DNA from: Sphingopyxis sp.
Lineage (GTDB): Bacteria > Pseudomonadota > Alphaproteobacteria > Sphingomonadales > Sphingomonadaceae
Assembly: GCA_013911715.1 (NCBI GenBank)
Contig: JACEST010000001.1
Span: forward strand, 1-64,000
Length of the DNA: 64,000 bases
Direction of reading: 5' to 3'
The notes under the pieces are model-generated. The model had not been told where the DNA came from. It searched no databases and saw only the letters and a list, made by a program, of their open reading frames with translations. Shown one piece after another: positions 16,024 to 24,353 of the stretch. Both the position numbers and the translations under genes were made by a program. Numbering within the stretch: position 1 is the first letter of the stretch; the number at the start of each line of letters is the position of its first letter.

Positions 16024-16536
16024 ATGGCTAAGAAGTTTTTGAATCGCGCCGTGCTCGGCGCAGCGGTTGCAGCCGTGGCGCTGAGCGCCGGAACCGCGCA
16101 CGCCGCATCGGCCACCGGTCAGGCCAAGGCGCGCATTTTGCGCCAGATCACCCTCACCAACACCAGCGACCTGCAATTCGCCACGATCATCAGCGGCGCG
16201 ACCGCTTCGACCGTGGTTGTGTCCACGGCGGGCGCCGCAACCTGTGGTTCGGGCCTGGTGTGCACCGGAACGACGACGGCTGCCAATTTTGACATCCAGG
16301 GCACCAACAATGCGGTTGTGCTCGTCAGCGGCGATACGTCGGTAACCTTGACCGAACCGATTTCGTCGGCATTGATGGCGGCATCGCTCGACTATTCGAC
16401 CAATTCGGTGACCTTGAGCGCTGGCCCGGGTACCGTTGGCGGCAGCTTCCAGGTCGGTGGCACGCTGAACATCAGCGCCAACCAGGCTCCGGGCGACTAT
16501 ACCGGCACCTTCAACGTAACCGCCGACTATCAGTAA
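16024..16536 (+). CDS. DUF4402 domain protein, pilin-like surface subunit
   Basis: 170-residue exported protein. The signal peptide MAKKFLNRAVLGAAVAAVALSAG... ends at a typical AHA site before ASATGQAKA. The mature part is a Thr/Ser/Gly-rich beta protein with DLQFATIISGATASTVVV, a Cys pair (TCGSGLVC) that could form a disulfide, and a closing APGDYTGTFNVTADYQ, the end pattern of DUF4402 and related fimbrial subunits. The start at 16024 has AAGGGA upstream. It is followed by a terminator hairpin and then by chaperone and usher-like genes. The terminator may make it the most abundant product of the locus. Confidence 0.82.
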   Translation: MAKKFLNRAVLGAAVAAVALSAGTAHAASATGQAKARILRQITLTNTSDLQFATIISGATASTVVVSTAGAATCGSGLVCTGTTTAANFDIQGTNNAVVLVSGDTSVTLTEPISSALMAASLDYSTNSVTLSAGPGTVGGSFQVGGTLNISANQAPGDYTGTFNVTADYQ

Positions 16537-16545
16537 GCCTTTGCG

Positions 16546-16570
16546 CTGACTAGCTTTTCGGGCTAGTCAG
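16546..16570 (+). repeat. Perfect 9-bp hairpin after the DUF4402 gene
   Basis: CTGACTAGC (16546-16554) pairs exactly with GCTAGTCAG (16562-16570) over a seven-base loop. It has no T run, so it may stabilise the 3' end of the subunit mRNA rather than terminate transcription. Confidence 0.55.
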
Positions 16571-16589
16571 CCAATGCTGAACCTTTGCG

Positions 16590-16629
16590 GGGAGTCACCG
16601 GTCATGGCCGGTGGCTCCCTTTGCTTTTT
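16590..16629 (+). terminator. Rho-independent terminator
   Basis: GGGAGTCACCGG (16590-16601) pairs with CCGGTGGCTCCC (16608-16619), 12 bp with one G-T wobble and a six-base loop. It is followed by TTTGCTTTTT. Probably reduces, or partly ends, transcription between the subunit gene and the chaperone gene. Confidence 0.8.
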
Positions 16630-16745
16630 GGTTAACCCATCTCTCCGCAAATATGCTTAGCAAAATATCAACCATAAGCGGGCATCCCGGGTGGGTTCGC
16701 GCGGGGCCGGTCACGGCGCTGGCGCGCCATTGCCGGAGAAAGTTG

Positions 16746-17567
16746 ATGACCTGCCGCCTGATTGTCCCTTGCCTCACCGTGCTGGCGTTGCTGGTGCCGA
16801 CGACGCCCGCCTTTGCCGCTGGCGACCTGCTTGTCGCGCCGACCCGTGTGGTGCTTGACGGATCGCGCGGTACCGAGGTGGTGCTCAACAATATCGGAAG
16901 CACAGCCGCGACCTATCGCATCAGCCTTGAGGTCAAGCGGATGACCGGGCAGGGTGGCCTTGAAGAAATCGCCGAGACCGAGGTCAACGCTGCCGAGCGC
17001 GCCGCGCTCGATATGATCAGTTTTTCGCCGCGGCGCGTGACATTGCCGCCCAACCAGCCGCAGGTTATCCGGGTGGGCGTGCGCCTGCCCGAAGGCATCG
17101 CGCCGGGCGAATATCGGGTCCATATGCTGTTCCGCGCCATTCCCGACACGGTCGCCGCCACCGATCAGGTCAAGGCCTCGTCGGGCGGGGTATCGGTCGC
17201 ATTGACCCCGATTTACGGCATCACCATCCCCGTCATCGTCCGGGTTGGCGACCTTTCGGCGACCGCGAGCATCGGAAAGGCGGCGATCGTTGATGAAGGC
17301 GGTCAGCCGCATTTCGCCTTTGATTTGGCACGCGCGGGCAACCGTTCGGTTTACGGCGACATCGAAGTGACGCGGCCGGGGGTCAAAGATCCGCTATTTC
17401 TGGCGCGCGGAATCGCCGTTTATCCCGAAGTGACCGACCGACGCGTGGCAATTCCCGTGCCCGCCGATGTGGCCGCCGCGCTCAAGGGGCCGGTGCGCAT
17501 CCGTTACACCGAAGATCGCGAACTGGGCGGCGGCACCATCGCCGAAGCCAGTCTGACAGTCGAATAA
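16746..17567 (+). CDS. Periplasmic PapD-like fimbrial chaperone
   Basis: 273 residues. The signal peptide (MTCRLIVPCLTVLALLVPTTPAFA) is followed by a PapD-like first domain: DLLVAPTRVVLDGSRGTEVVLNN, ISFSPRRVTLPPNQPQVIRVGVR (the alternating hydrophobic strand used for donor-strand complementation) and GEYRVHMLFRAIP. A second immunoglobulin-like domain ends in RIRYTEDRELGGG. I chose the ATG at 16746 because GGAGAA precedes it and the signal peptide begins there. An upstream extension would run through the terminator. It lies between the DUF4402 subunit and the usher-like gene, as expected for a chaperone-usher system. Confidence 0.82.
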   Translation: MTCRLIVPCLTVLALLVPTTPAFAAGDLLVAPTRVVLDGSRGTEVVLNNIGSTAATYRISLEVKRMTGQGGLEEIAETEVNAAERAALDMISFSPRRVTLPPNQPQVIRVGVRLPEGIAPGEYRVHMLFRAIPDTVAATDQVKASSGGVSVALTPIYGITIPVIVRVGDLSATASIGKAAIVDEGGQPHFAFDLARAGNRSVYGDIEVTRPGVKDPLFLARGIAVYPEVTDRRVAIPVPADVAAALKGPVRIRYTEDRELGGGTIAEASLTVE

Positions 17568-17598
17568 GGCAGCAGCGGCGCCCGAGGGCATAGCGCAG

Positions 17599-20412
17599 AT
17601 GGCTGCGGACAATCTGTTGGGCTGGAGCCGGTTGACCGGTTTTGCCGCAATGGCGCTGATCGGGTTTCGCCCGGTCGGCGTTGCTGCGGCCGACCCCGTC
17701 TCACCGCCGGTCCCGCCTGGCAACGACAGCTGGCAGGCCAATGACGATGACCAATGGTTGTTCGACTTGCGTTCGGGCCAATATCGGCTCGGTGACGGCG
17801 TGCGCGGCTATCAGACGCCGGAAGGAATATGTGTCGATCTGGCCGACATGGTCATCGGCCTCGATCTCGCCGTGCGGATCGACAAAAAGTTGCGCCGCGC
17901 AACGGGCTGGCTGTTCGACGAGCGCCGCACCTTGACGCTCGACCGCGATGCCGGGTCGGTTCGGGTCGGCAGCCGCAGTTTCACTCTGGCGCCTGGCACC
18001 ATCCGCGACACCCCCGAAGGCTGGTGCATCCAGGTGAGCAGCCTGGCGCAATGGCTCGAACTGCCGCTGGCGGTAGACCAGTCCAATGCCATCTTGCGCC
18101 TTGATACAAAGGAAAAGCTGCCTTTTCAGCTTGCCGCTGAACGCCGGGCCCGCGCCGCTGGCATCCGGCCTGCGCAAAGTTTTGACCTTGCCAAGCTGCC
18201 ATCCGCGCCGCGGCCCTATAAATTGTGGCAAACGCCGTCGATCGACGTCGCCGCCTCGCTGGCCTTTGTGAACGACAAGCGCGGCGGGCGCGACCTGTCG
18301 GCACGCTATGAAATATTCGCTGCCGGCGAGTTGCTGCGCCACAGTTTCGACGCGCGGCTGGCATCGGACGAAAATGGCCTGCCGCAAAGCCTGCGCCTGC
18401 GCGCCTATCGTTCGGACCCGACAGGCCAGCTGCTGGGGCCGCTGCACGCGACCCATTACGCGCTGGGCGATGTCAGCCTGCTCGCGACCGGCCTGGTTTC
18501 GCAAAGCAGCGTCGGGCGCGGCGCGGTGGTGACCAACCGACCGATCGAACGCCCCGAAAGTTTTGACCGTACCGATTTTCGCGGCGATCTGCCTGCCGGA
18601 TGGGACGCCGAACTGTATCGCAACGGCCAGCTGCTGGCCTTTGCGACGCCCAATGCGGCGGGGCGTTATGAATTTCTGGACGTCGCACTCCAATATGGCA
18701 GCAACCGCTTCGAAATTGTGCTTTATGGTCCCCAGGGGCAAGTGCGGCGCGAAATCAAACAATTGCAGGTGGGGATGGATTCGATCCCGCCGCGTCAGAC
18801 CTGGTATTGGGCCGGCATCGCCGAAGAAGATCGCGACCTTATCAACCTGGGTCGCGGTCAGGGGCCGTTTCGGCGCGGTTGGCGCGGCACGGTGGGCATC
18901 GAACGCGGGATTAATGCCCGAACGTCTCTCGCGGCCTATGGCCACAGCCTGTTCATCGAAAATGTCCGCCGTGACTATGGCGAGGTGGCAGTGCGCCGCG
19001 CGATCGGGCCGACCTTGCTCGAATTGTCGGGGGCCTATGCTTCGGACGGTGGCAGCGCGCTGCGCGCCAATTGGCTGGCGGGCTTTGCCGACACCTATAT
19101 CCGCGTTGAAGCACTGCGCGGCTTTGGCGGCTTTGTCTCGGACCGGCTGATCCGCGGGATCAGCGGCAGTTATTCGATCGGCGTCGATCAATCGGTGCGG
19201 CTGGGGCAAACCATCCTGCCGCTGCATTTCGATCTGCGCCACATCACGCGCACGTCGGGGGTACGCAGTGTTGAAGCGACGGCGCGGGCGTCGGTCGGCT
19301 TTCGCCGCATCAATCTGACCGGCCAGGTCGACTGGTCGCGCAGCAATTCGCCGTTCGGGCCCGATCCGCCCGACCAGCTCACCGCGCGTTTGCTTGCCAA
19401 TGCCAGTATCGGGCGCCTCCGCTTGCGCGGTGAGGCGCAATTTGCGTTGTCGGGCGCGCAGTCCGACACGCGTTTCGGCATGATCGGCGAATGGTCTGCG
19501 GGCAAGGACGCCCAATGGCGCGCCGAGCTCGGCTATGATGGCGGGCTCGATCGTGCGCGCGCAGGCCTCGGCTATACACGGCGTTTCAAACAGATCGAAG
19601 TCACGGCTTCGGGCGAGGCTGCCAGCGACGGCTCGCTGGCAGCATCGCTCGCGGTCGCCTTCAGCCTTGGTCCAAAGGCCGGCGGCGGGGTGCGCGCGTC
19701 GAGCAGGCGGCTCGCCAGCGGCGGCCAAGTCGAAGCATTGGTGTGGCAGGACCGCAACGCCGACGGCATACGCCAGGATGATGAACCGGTGATGCCGGGG
19801 GTCGAACTGACTGCGGGTACCCATTTTGTCGATGCGGCAACCGATGCGGATGGCCGCGCCATGATCGACGGGCTTGAACCCTTCCGCCCGGTGCTGATCG
19901 GCATAGATGCTGGCAGCCTGCCCGATCCCTATGTGCAACCTGCGCTGCCCGGTGTGGTCGTGACGCCGCGCCCGGGCGTCGCGACGCTGATCGCGCTGCC
20001 GCTGGTCGCAGCGGGCGATATCGATGGCAAACTCGTGCGGGCAAGCGGAACCGCGCTCGAGGGGGTATCGCTTGAGCTGGTCGATGTCGAAGGCCGGGTG
20101 CGAGCGACGACGCTCAGCGAATTTGACGGCTATTTCCTGTTCGAAAGCGTCGCCTTTGGGCGCTACACGGTGCGTATTGCGGAGGCGTCGGCCGATGCGG
20201 TGCGCGTTGACCCAACATTTTCAATCGCCGCAGCGCCTGGGCCCGACCGGCCGCGCGCGCGGCTCGGCACACTGACACTGCCAGGCCGCGATCCGCCGTT
20301 GGCGCGCAGCGGCGAACCCTCGCCCGATCCGCCGCCCACGGCGGACACCAGCGCACGCGGACCACCGCCGCTGGACCAAGCAACAGCGGGCGCGGCGTTA
20401 ACCTTTAATTAG
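17599..20412 (+). CDS. Usher-like outer-membrane protein with C-terminal SdrD/carboxypeptidase-regulatory-like domains
   Basis: 937 residues. After a signal-like N-terminus (to about residue 31) there is a region with GICVDLADMVIGL and a stalk-like repeat (FTLAPGTIRDTPEGWCIQV). An usher-like middle carries FRGDLPAGWDAELYRNGQLL and GRYEFLDVALQYGSNRFEIV, then a long alternating-strand region consistent with a beta barrel (about residues 420-700). The last part has VEALVWQDRNADGIRQDDEP (SdrD B-like) and a second domain with LVRASGTALEGVSLELVDV, then a Pro-rich tail. Classical ushers end in plug/CTD domains, so this architecture is unusual. It lies 31 bases after the chaperone gene. Confidence 0.7.
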   Translation: MAADNLLGWSRLTGFAAMALIGFRPVGVAAADPVSPPVPPGNDSWQANDDDQWLFDLRSGQYRLGDGVRGYQTPEGICVDLADMVIGLDLAVRIDKKLRRATGWLFDERRTLTLDRDAGSVRVGSRSFTLAPGTIRDTPEGWCIQVSSLAQWLELPLAVDQSNAILRLDTKEKLPFQLAAERRARAAGIRPAQSFDLAKLPSAPRPYKLWQTPSIDVAASLAFVNDKRGGRDLSARYEIFAAGELLRHSFDARLASDENGLPQSLRLRAYRSDPTGQLLGPLHATHYALGDVSLLATGLVSQSSVGRGAVVTNRPIERPESFDRTDFRGDLPAGWDAELYRNGQLLAFATPNAAGRYEFLDVALQYGSNRFEIVLYGPQGQVRREIKQLQVGMDSIPPRQTWYWAGIAEEDRDLINLGRGQGPFRRGWRGTVGIERGINARTSLAAYGHSLFIENVRRDYGEVAVRRAIGPTLLELSGAYASDGGSALRANWLAGFADTYIRVEALRGFGGFVSDRLIRGISGSYSIGVDQSVRLGQTILPLHFDLRHITRTSGVRSVEATARASVGFRRINLTGQVDWSRSNSPFGPDPPDQLTARLLANASIGRLRLRGEAQFALSGAQSDTRFGMIGEWSAGKDAQWRAELGYDGGLDRARAGLGYTRRFKQIEVTASGEAASDGSLAASLAVAFSLGPKAGGGVRASSRRLASGGQVEALVWQDRNADGIRQDDEPVMPGVELTAGTHFVDAATDADGRAMIDGLEPFRPVLIGIDAGSLPDPYVQPALPGVVVTPRPGVATLIALPLVAAGDIDGKLVRASGTALEGVSLELVDVEGRVRATTLSEFDGYFLFESVAFGRYTVRIAEASADAVRVDPTFSIAAAPGPDRPRARLGTLTLPGRDPPLARSGEPSPDPPPTADTSARGPPPLDQATAGAALTFN

Positions 20413-20496
20413 CCACGATGGTTGAGAGAGGGTGCAGCAGCGGTGCGCCGCGCCCGAACATGCATGACAGACCAATGGAATCAAGGGGCTAGCAAT

Positions 20497-22035
20497 ATGA
20501 CCAATTCGGCAACCAGCGCGGATGTCGCGATCATCGGAGCAGGGCCAGCGGGGCTGACCGCCGCCTATCTGCTGACCAAGGCGGGCAAGCGCGTCACCGT
20601 GATCGAAAAAGACCCGGTCTATGTCGGCGGGATCAGCCGCACGGTCGAACATGAAGGCTTTCGCTTCGACATCGGCGGCCACCGGTTTTTTTCGAAAAGT
20701 CAGGAAGTTGTCGATCTGTGGAACGAGATTTTGCCCGATGATTTCATCCAGCGCCCGCGCATGAGCCGCATCTATTATGAAGGCAAATTCTACAGCTATC
20801 CGCTGCGCGCGTTCGAGGCGCTGTTCAACCTCGGCGTGATGCGCTCAACCCTGTGCATGGCCAGCTATGTCAAGGCCAAGGCGTTCCCGAACAAGAAGGT
20901 CCGCAGCTTCGAGGATTGGACCGTCAACCAGTTCGGCTGGAAGCTGTATTCGATCTTTTTCAAAACCTATACCGAGAAGGTGTGGGGCATGCCGTGCGAC
21001 ACCATGTCGGCCGACTGGGCGGCGCAGCGCATCAAGGGGCTCAGCCTCGGTGCCGCGGTGCTCGACGGACTCAAACGCAGCTTGGGGATGAACAAGCGGC
21101 CCAATGACGGGATGGCGACCAAGACTTTGCTCGAAACCTTCCGCTATCCGCGGCAGGGGCCGGGGATGATGTGGGATGCAGCGCGCGATCATGTCGTTGC
21201 GGGAGGCAACCATGTGCTGATGGGCCATAGTTTCAAGCAATTGACGCAGGATCAGGTCAGCGGACGCTGGCGCCTGACCGCGACGTCGGCCGATGGCGGC
21301 GAGGTGGTAATCGACGCCGAACATGTCATCAGCTCGGCACCGATGCGCGAGCTGGCGGCGCGGATCCATCCGCTGCCCGCCTGTGCGCTGACCGCGGCGC
21401 CGCAGCTCAAATATCGCGATTTTCTGACTGTCGCACTGATGATCAAGTCGCCCGACCTGTTCCCCGACAACTGGATTTACATCCACGACAGCAAGGTCAA
21501 AGTCGGCCGCGTCCAGAATTTCCGCAGCTGGTCACCCGAAATGGTGCCCGACCCCGACATTGCCTGCGTTGGCCTGGAATATTTCTGCTTCGAAGGCGAC
21601 GGGCTGTGGTCATCGAGCGACGCCGATCTGGTTGAGCTCGCCAAGCGCGAAATGGCGATCCTTGGCCTGTGCAACCCGGACCATGTTGTCGGCGGCGCGG
21701 TGGTGCGGCAGGAAAAAGCCTATCCGGTTTATGACGATGATTATGCCGCCAATGTCGAGGTGATGCGCGCCGAACTCGAAGCGCGCTATCCCACGCTGCA
21801 CATGGTCGGGCGCAACGGCATGCACCGCTATAACAACCAGGATCATGCAATGATGACCGCGATGCTGACCGCACGCAACATCGAGGCAGGTGAACGCATC
21901 TATGACATTTGGGGCGTCAACGAAGACGCCGAATATCATGAAAGCGGTAACGAGGGCGAACAGGCGGCGCTGGCATCGGTGCGCGAAGTGCCGACGCGGA
22001 TCGCGAAGGGCGAATCCGCCCGCAAAGCGGCCTGA
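20497..22035 (+). CDS. FAD-dependent oxidoreductase, UDP-galactopyranose-mutase-like
   Basis: 512 residues from the ATG at 20497, which has AAGGGG upstream. Two earlier in-frame starts have no ribosome site. The dinucleotide-binding motif VAIIGAGPAGLTAAYLLTKAG is at the N-terminus, and GGISRTVEHEGFRFDIGGHRFF is reminiscent of UDP-galactopyranose mutase and amine-oxidase-type flavoproteins. The second FAD-contacting part is LHMVGRNGMHRYNNQDHAMM near the C-terminus. With GtrA and two GT-C-type proteins downstream, a role in modifying a lipid-linked or nucleotide sugar is likely. The exact reaction is not known. Confidence 0.75.
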   Translation: MTNSATSADVAIIGAGPAGLTAAYLLTKAGKRVTVIEKDPVYVGGISRTVEHEGFRFDIGGHRFFSKSQEVVDLWNEILPDDFIQRPRMSRIYYEGKFYSYPLRAFEALFNLGVMRSTLCMASYVKAKAFPNKKVRSFEDWTVNQFGWKLYSIFFKTYTEKVWGMPCDTMSADWAAQRIKGLSLGAAVLDGLKRSLGMNKRPNDGMATKTLLETFRYPRQGPGMMWDAARDHVVAGGNHVLMGHSFKQLTQDQVSGRWRLTATSADGGEVVIDAEHVISSAPMRELAARIHPLPACALTAAPQLKYRDFLTVALMIKSPDLFPDNWIYIHDSKVKVGRVQNFRSWSPEMVPDPDIACVGLEYFCFEGDGLWSSSDADLVELAKREMAILGLCNPDHVVGGAVVRQEKAYPVYDDDYAANVEVMRAELEARYPTLHMVGRNGMHRYNNQDHAMMTAMLTARNIEAGERIYDIWGVNEDAEYHESGNEGEQAALASVREVPTRIAKGESARKAA

Positions 22036-22040
22036 ACCAA

Positions 22041-22451
22041 ATGGGTCGCGCCATGGCCTCGGCACTGGTGCTGTGGCACCGCTTTACGATCACCCGCTAT
22101 CTGGCGGCGAGCATGATCGCGCTCGCGTTCGATGTCGCCTTGTTCTCGAGCATTGTCGCGCTTGGAATAGATCCGACGATTGCTTCGGCAACGGGTTATT
22201 GCGCCGGCATTGTGGTTCACTGGCTGGTGAGCGCTAACATTGTGTTCGCCGGCAAGACCCGTGATGGTGCTGCGCGGCATGTGCAACGCGCGTTATTTGC
22301 GGGGTCGGCCATGATTGGGCTGGGGTTGACGGTGGCGACAGTCGAAATACTGGGGCGTTTCGGCGTGCACCCGATCCCATCCAAAGGCGTCGCCATCGGC
22401 ATCAGCTTTGTCGCCGTCTATGCGATGCGCAAATGGGGTGTATTCAGGTGA
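22041..22451 (+). CDS. GtrA family membrane protein
   Basis: 136 residues with four hydrophobic segments in the GtrA pattern: FTITRYLAASMIALAFDVALF, ATGYCAGIVVHWLVSANIVF, a third around GSAMIGLGLTVATVEILG, and KGVAIGISFVAVYAMRKWGVF with the typical basic end. GtrA proteins are thought to flip or handle polyprenyl-linked sugars across the inner membrane. It begins five bases after the oxidoreductase stop and lies before the two GT-C-like proteins, supporting a shared glycan pathway. Confidence 0.82.
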   Translation: MGRAMASALVLWHRFTITRYLAASMIALAFDVALFSSIVALGIDPTIASATGYCAGIVVHWLVSANIVFAGKTRDGAARHVQRALFAGSAMIGLGLTVATVEILGRFGVHPIPSKGVAIGISFVAVYAMRKWGVFR

Positions 22452-22541
22452 TTGGAGGCGCGCAAACGCTCGCCGAACACGCCTCCAGGCCGCCATTGAA
22501 CGCCAAAGCGGAATAATCGGCGAGTATCCGGGGCGGGCCAC

Positions 22542-24353
22542 ATGACGAATTTCGTCGACAGATACTTTTTCAGAATTCTTGCGGGCTTGTGGCTGCTGGA
22601 AGTCGCCGTGCTCTTGTTCTTAGCGCGCGACGCCATCGTGTCGTGGAAGGTCGGCGACCCCGATGATCAGCTGCGGATCGTGCAAGTCCGCGATTGGCTG
22701 GCTGGTCAATCCTGGTCGGACGTAACCCAATATCGCATGAATCCGCCGGCTGGCGGGGATATGCATTGGTCGCGGCTGGTCGATGTGCCTTTGGCGCTGG
22801 TTATCGGCTCGCTGACGCCGTTGGTTGGTCAGGCCAAGGCCGAGCTTTGGGCTGCGGCGATTGTTCCGATGCTGACGCTTGGCGCGTTCCTTTTTTGCTA
22901 TGCACGGCTTGTTCGAACCCATTTCGGCAGCACCGCCGCACTCGCATCGACCGCTGGATTGCTGACCACTGTTCCAATCATCATCCAATTGGTCCCGCTG
23001 CGCGTGGATCACCATGGCTGGCAGCTGGTGTGCATGACATTATGCCTGCATTATCTGCTCGACAAGGAACGTCCGCTCCGGTCGGCTGCTTTGCTTGGCG
23101 CGGTGTCGGCCATCTGGCTTGAAATATCCATCGAGGCATTTCCGTTCGTCATCGCCTTTATCGGCACCATGGGTCTGCGGTGGCTTCTAAGTGCACCCGT
23201 CCGGAACCGAAGCCTGCTGTTATCACCGTTCAACATATTGACCGTTTTGACGGCACTTGCGTCGGGCGTGTTGCTCCTCACGCTCAAACCGCTGGATGGC
23301 CTTGTTCGGGCAGATTGTGATGCGCTGTCCACGGTCCATGTTTCGGCGTTTGCTGTATGCGCCATCGTATCGAGCGCCATATTGGCCATGGTTGGATCGG
23401 TCCGGTTACAGCCCGGCATTTGGGTCAAGCTGGCCGTTTGCGCGTTCGCGGGTGTCGCGGCGCTGGCCGTGATCGGCATTGGCGCACCGCAATGCGCGGG
23501 CGACAGTTTTGAAAATCTTGACCCGGTCGTGAGGCAATATTGGTTTAATCGCACGTCTGAAGGCTTGCCGGTTTTCAAACTCGGTTTTGAGCAAATGGTG
23601 ATCGCTGGTGTGGTGATGCTGTTTGGCTTTTTGGGTATCGCCCATCTTATTCGGTCAAATGACGTTTCGATGGAAACCAAAATAGCGCTCATCCTGATTT
23701 TTGCTGCGACTGCACTTGTCGGCACCTATGTTTCGCGCACTTTGGTGTATTTTATCGTCGTGACCTCGGTGATAATTGCCCCGCTGTCTGCCGCTTTGTT
23801 TGCGCAAAGATCGGATGCGGACAGCATCGCGCGGCAGAAGATGTTGCGCTTTCTGGCGATATTGCTGCTATTGCCATACATGACCGGGCAGTTGGTGGCG
23901 ACCGCGATTGCCAAGCTTCAGCCTGTTCAGGCCGCAACGAAATCAGTTCGCTTCGTTATCGACTATTCCGCAGCGAAACGCTGTCAGGACAGTGGGTCGA
24001 TCAAGGCGCTCCGCAACCTGCCTCCGTCGAACCTTTTGTCCGGGCTCGACGCGGCACCGGGCATTTTGCAGCATACCGAACATCGCGTGGTCGCATCTGG
24101 CCACCATCGCAATCAAGCCGCGATGCGCGATTCGATCCTGGCGTTTGTAGCGACACCCGATAGGCTCGCCGCGGTCATCGAAAAGCGGAAGATAGACTAT
24201 GTTGTCGCTTGCGCTGCTGCGCCCGAATTTATTTTCTATCGCGACATGAATCCGGACGGAAATTGGGCCCGCCTGCATGCAGGCGATCGTTATGAAATGC
24301 TTGTCGAACAGCCTCGTCTAGGACCATTCCGTATCTGGAAGGTGCGCCCATGA
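22542..24353 (+). CDS. GT-C-type polytopic membrane protein, paralogue 1
   Basis: 603 residues with about a dozen membrane segments and a soluble C-terminal domain. The first extracytoplasmic loop has DPDDQLRIVQVRDWLAGQSW and TQYRMNPPAGGDMHWSRLVD, an acidic-pair pattern like the metal/donor site of STT3, PglB and other GT-C enzymes. LRVDHHGWQLV follows the next segments. The C-terminal domain carries ASGHHRNQAAMRD and FYRDMNPDGNWARLH. It is colinear with the next gene, overlapping as ATGA at 24350-24353, so they arose by tandem duplication. A glycosyltransferase or oligosaccharyltransferase role is likely but unproved. Confidence 0.68.
   Translation: MTNFVDRYFFRILAGLWLLEVAVLLFLARDAIVSWKVGDPDDQLRIVQVRDWLAGQSWSDVTQYRMNPPAGGDMHWSRLVDVPLALVIGSLTPLVGQAKAELWAAAIVPMLTLGAFLFCYARLVRTHFGSTAALASTAGLLTTVPIIIQLVPLRVDHHGWQLVCMTLCLHYLLDKERPLRSAALLGAVSAIWLEISIEAFPFVIAFIGTMGLRWLLSAPVRNRSLLLSPFNILTVLTALASGVLLLTLKPLDGLVRADCDALSTVHVSAFAVCAIVSSAILAMVGSVRLQPGIWVKLAVCAFAGVAALAVIGIGAPQCAGDSFENLDPVVRQYWFNRTSEGLPVFKLGFEQMVIAGVVMLFGFLGIAHLIRSNDVSMETKIALILIFAATALVGTYVSRTLVYFIVVTSVIIAPLSAALFAQRSDADSIARQKMLRFLAILLLLPYMTGQLVATAIAKLQPVQAATKSVRFVIDYSAAKRCQDSGSIKALRNLPPSNLLSGLDAAPGILQHTEHRVVASGHHRNQAAMRDSILAFVATPDRLAAVIEKRKIDYVVACAAAPEFIFYRDMNPDGNWARLHAGDRYEMLVEQPRLGPFRIWKVRP

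Noticed and set aside
16546..16570. Perfect hairpin taken as a Rho-independent terminator
   Set aside because: It has no T tract. The hairpin at 16590 with TTTGCTTTTT is the better terminator.
17701..19938. 745-residue minus-strand reading frame across the usher-like gene
   Set aside because: Low-complexity His/Arg/Gln-rich translation without domains; a shadow of the plus-strand gene.
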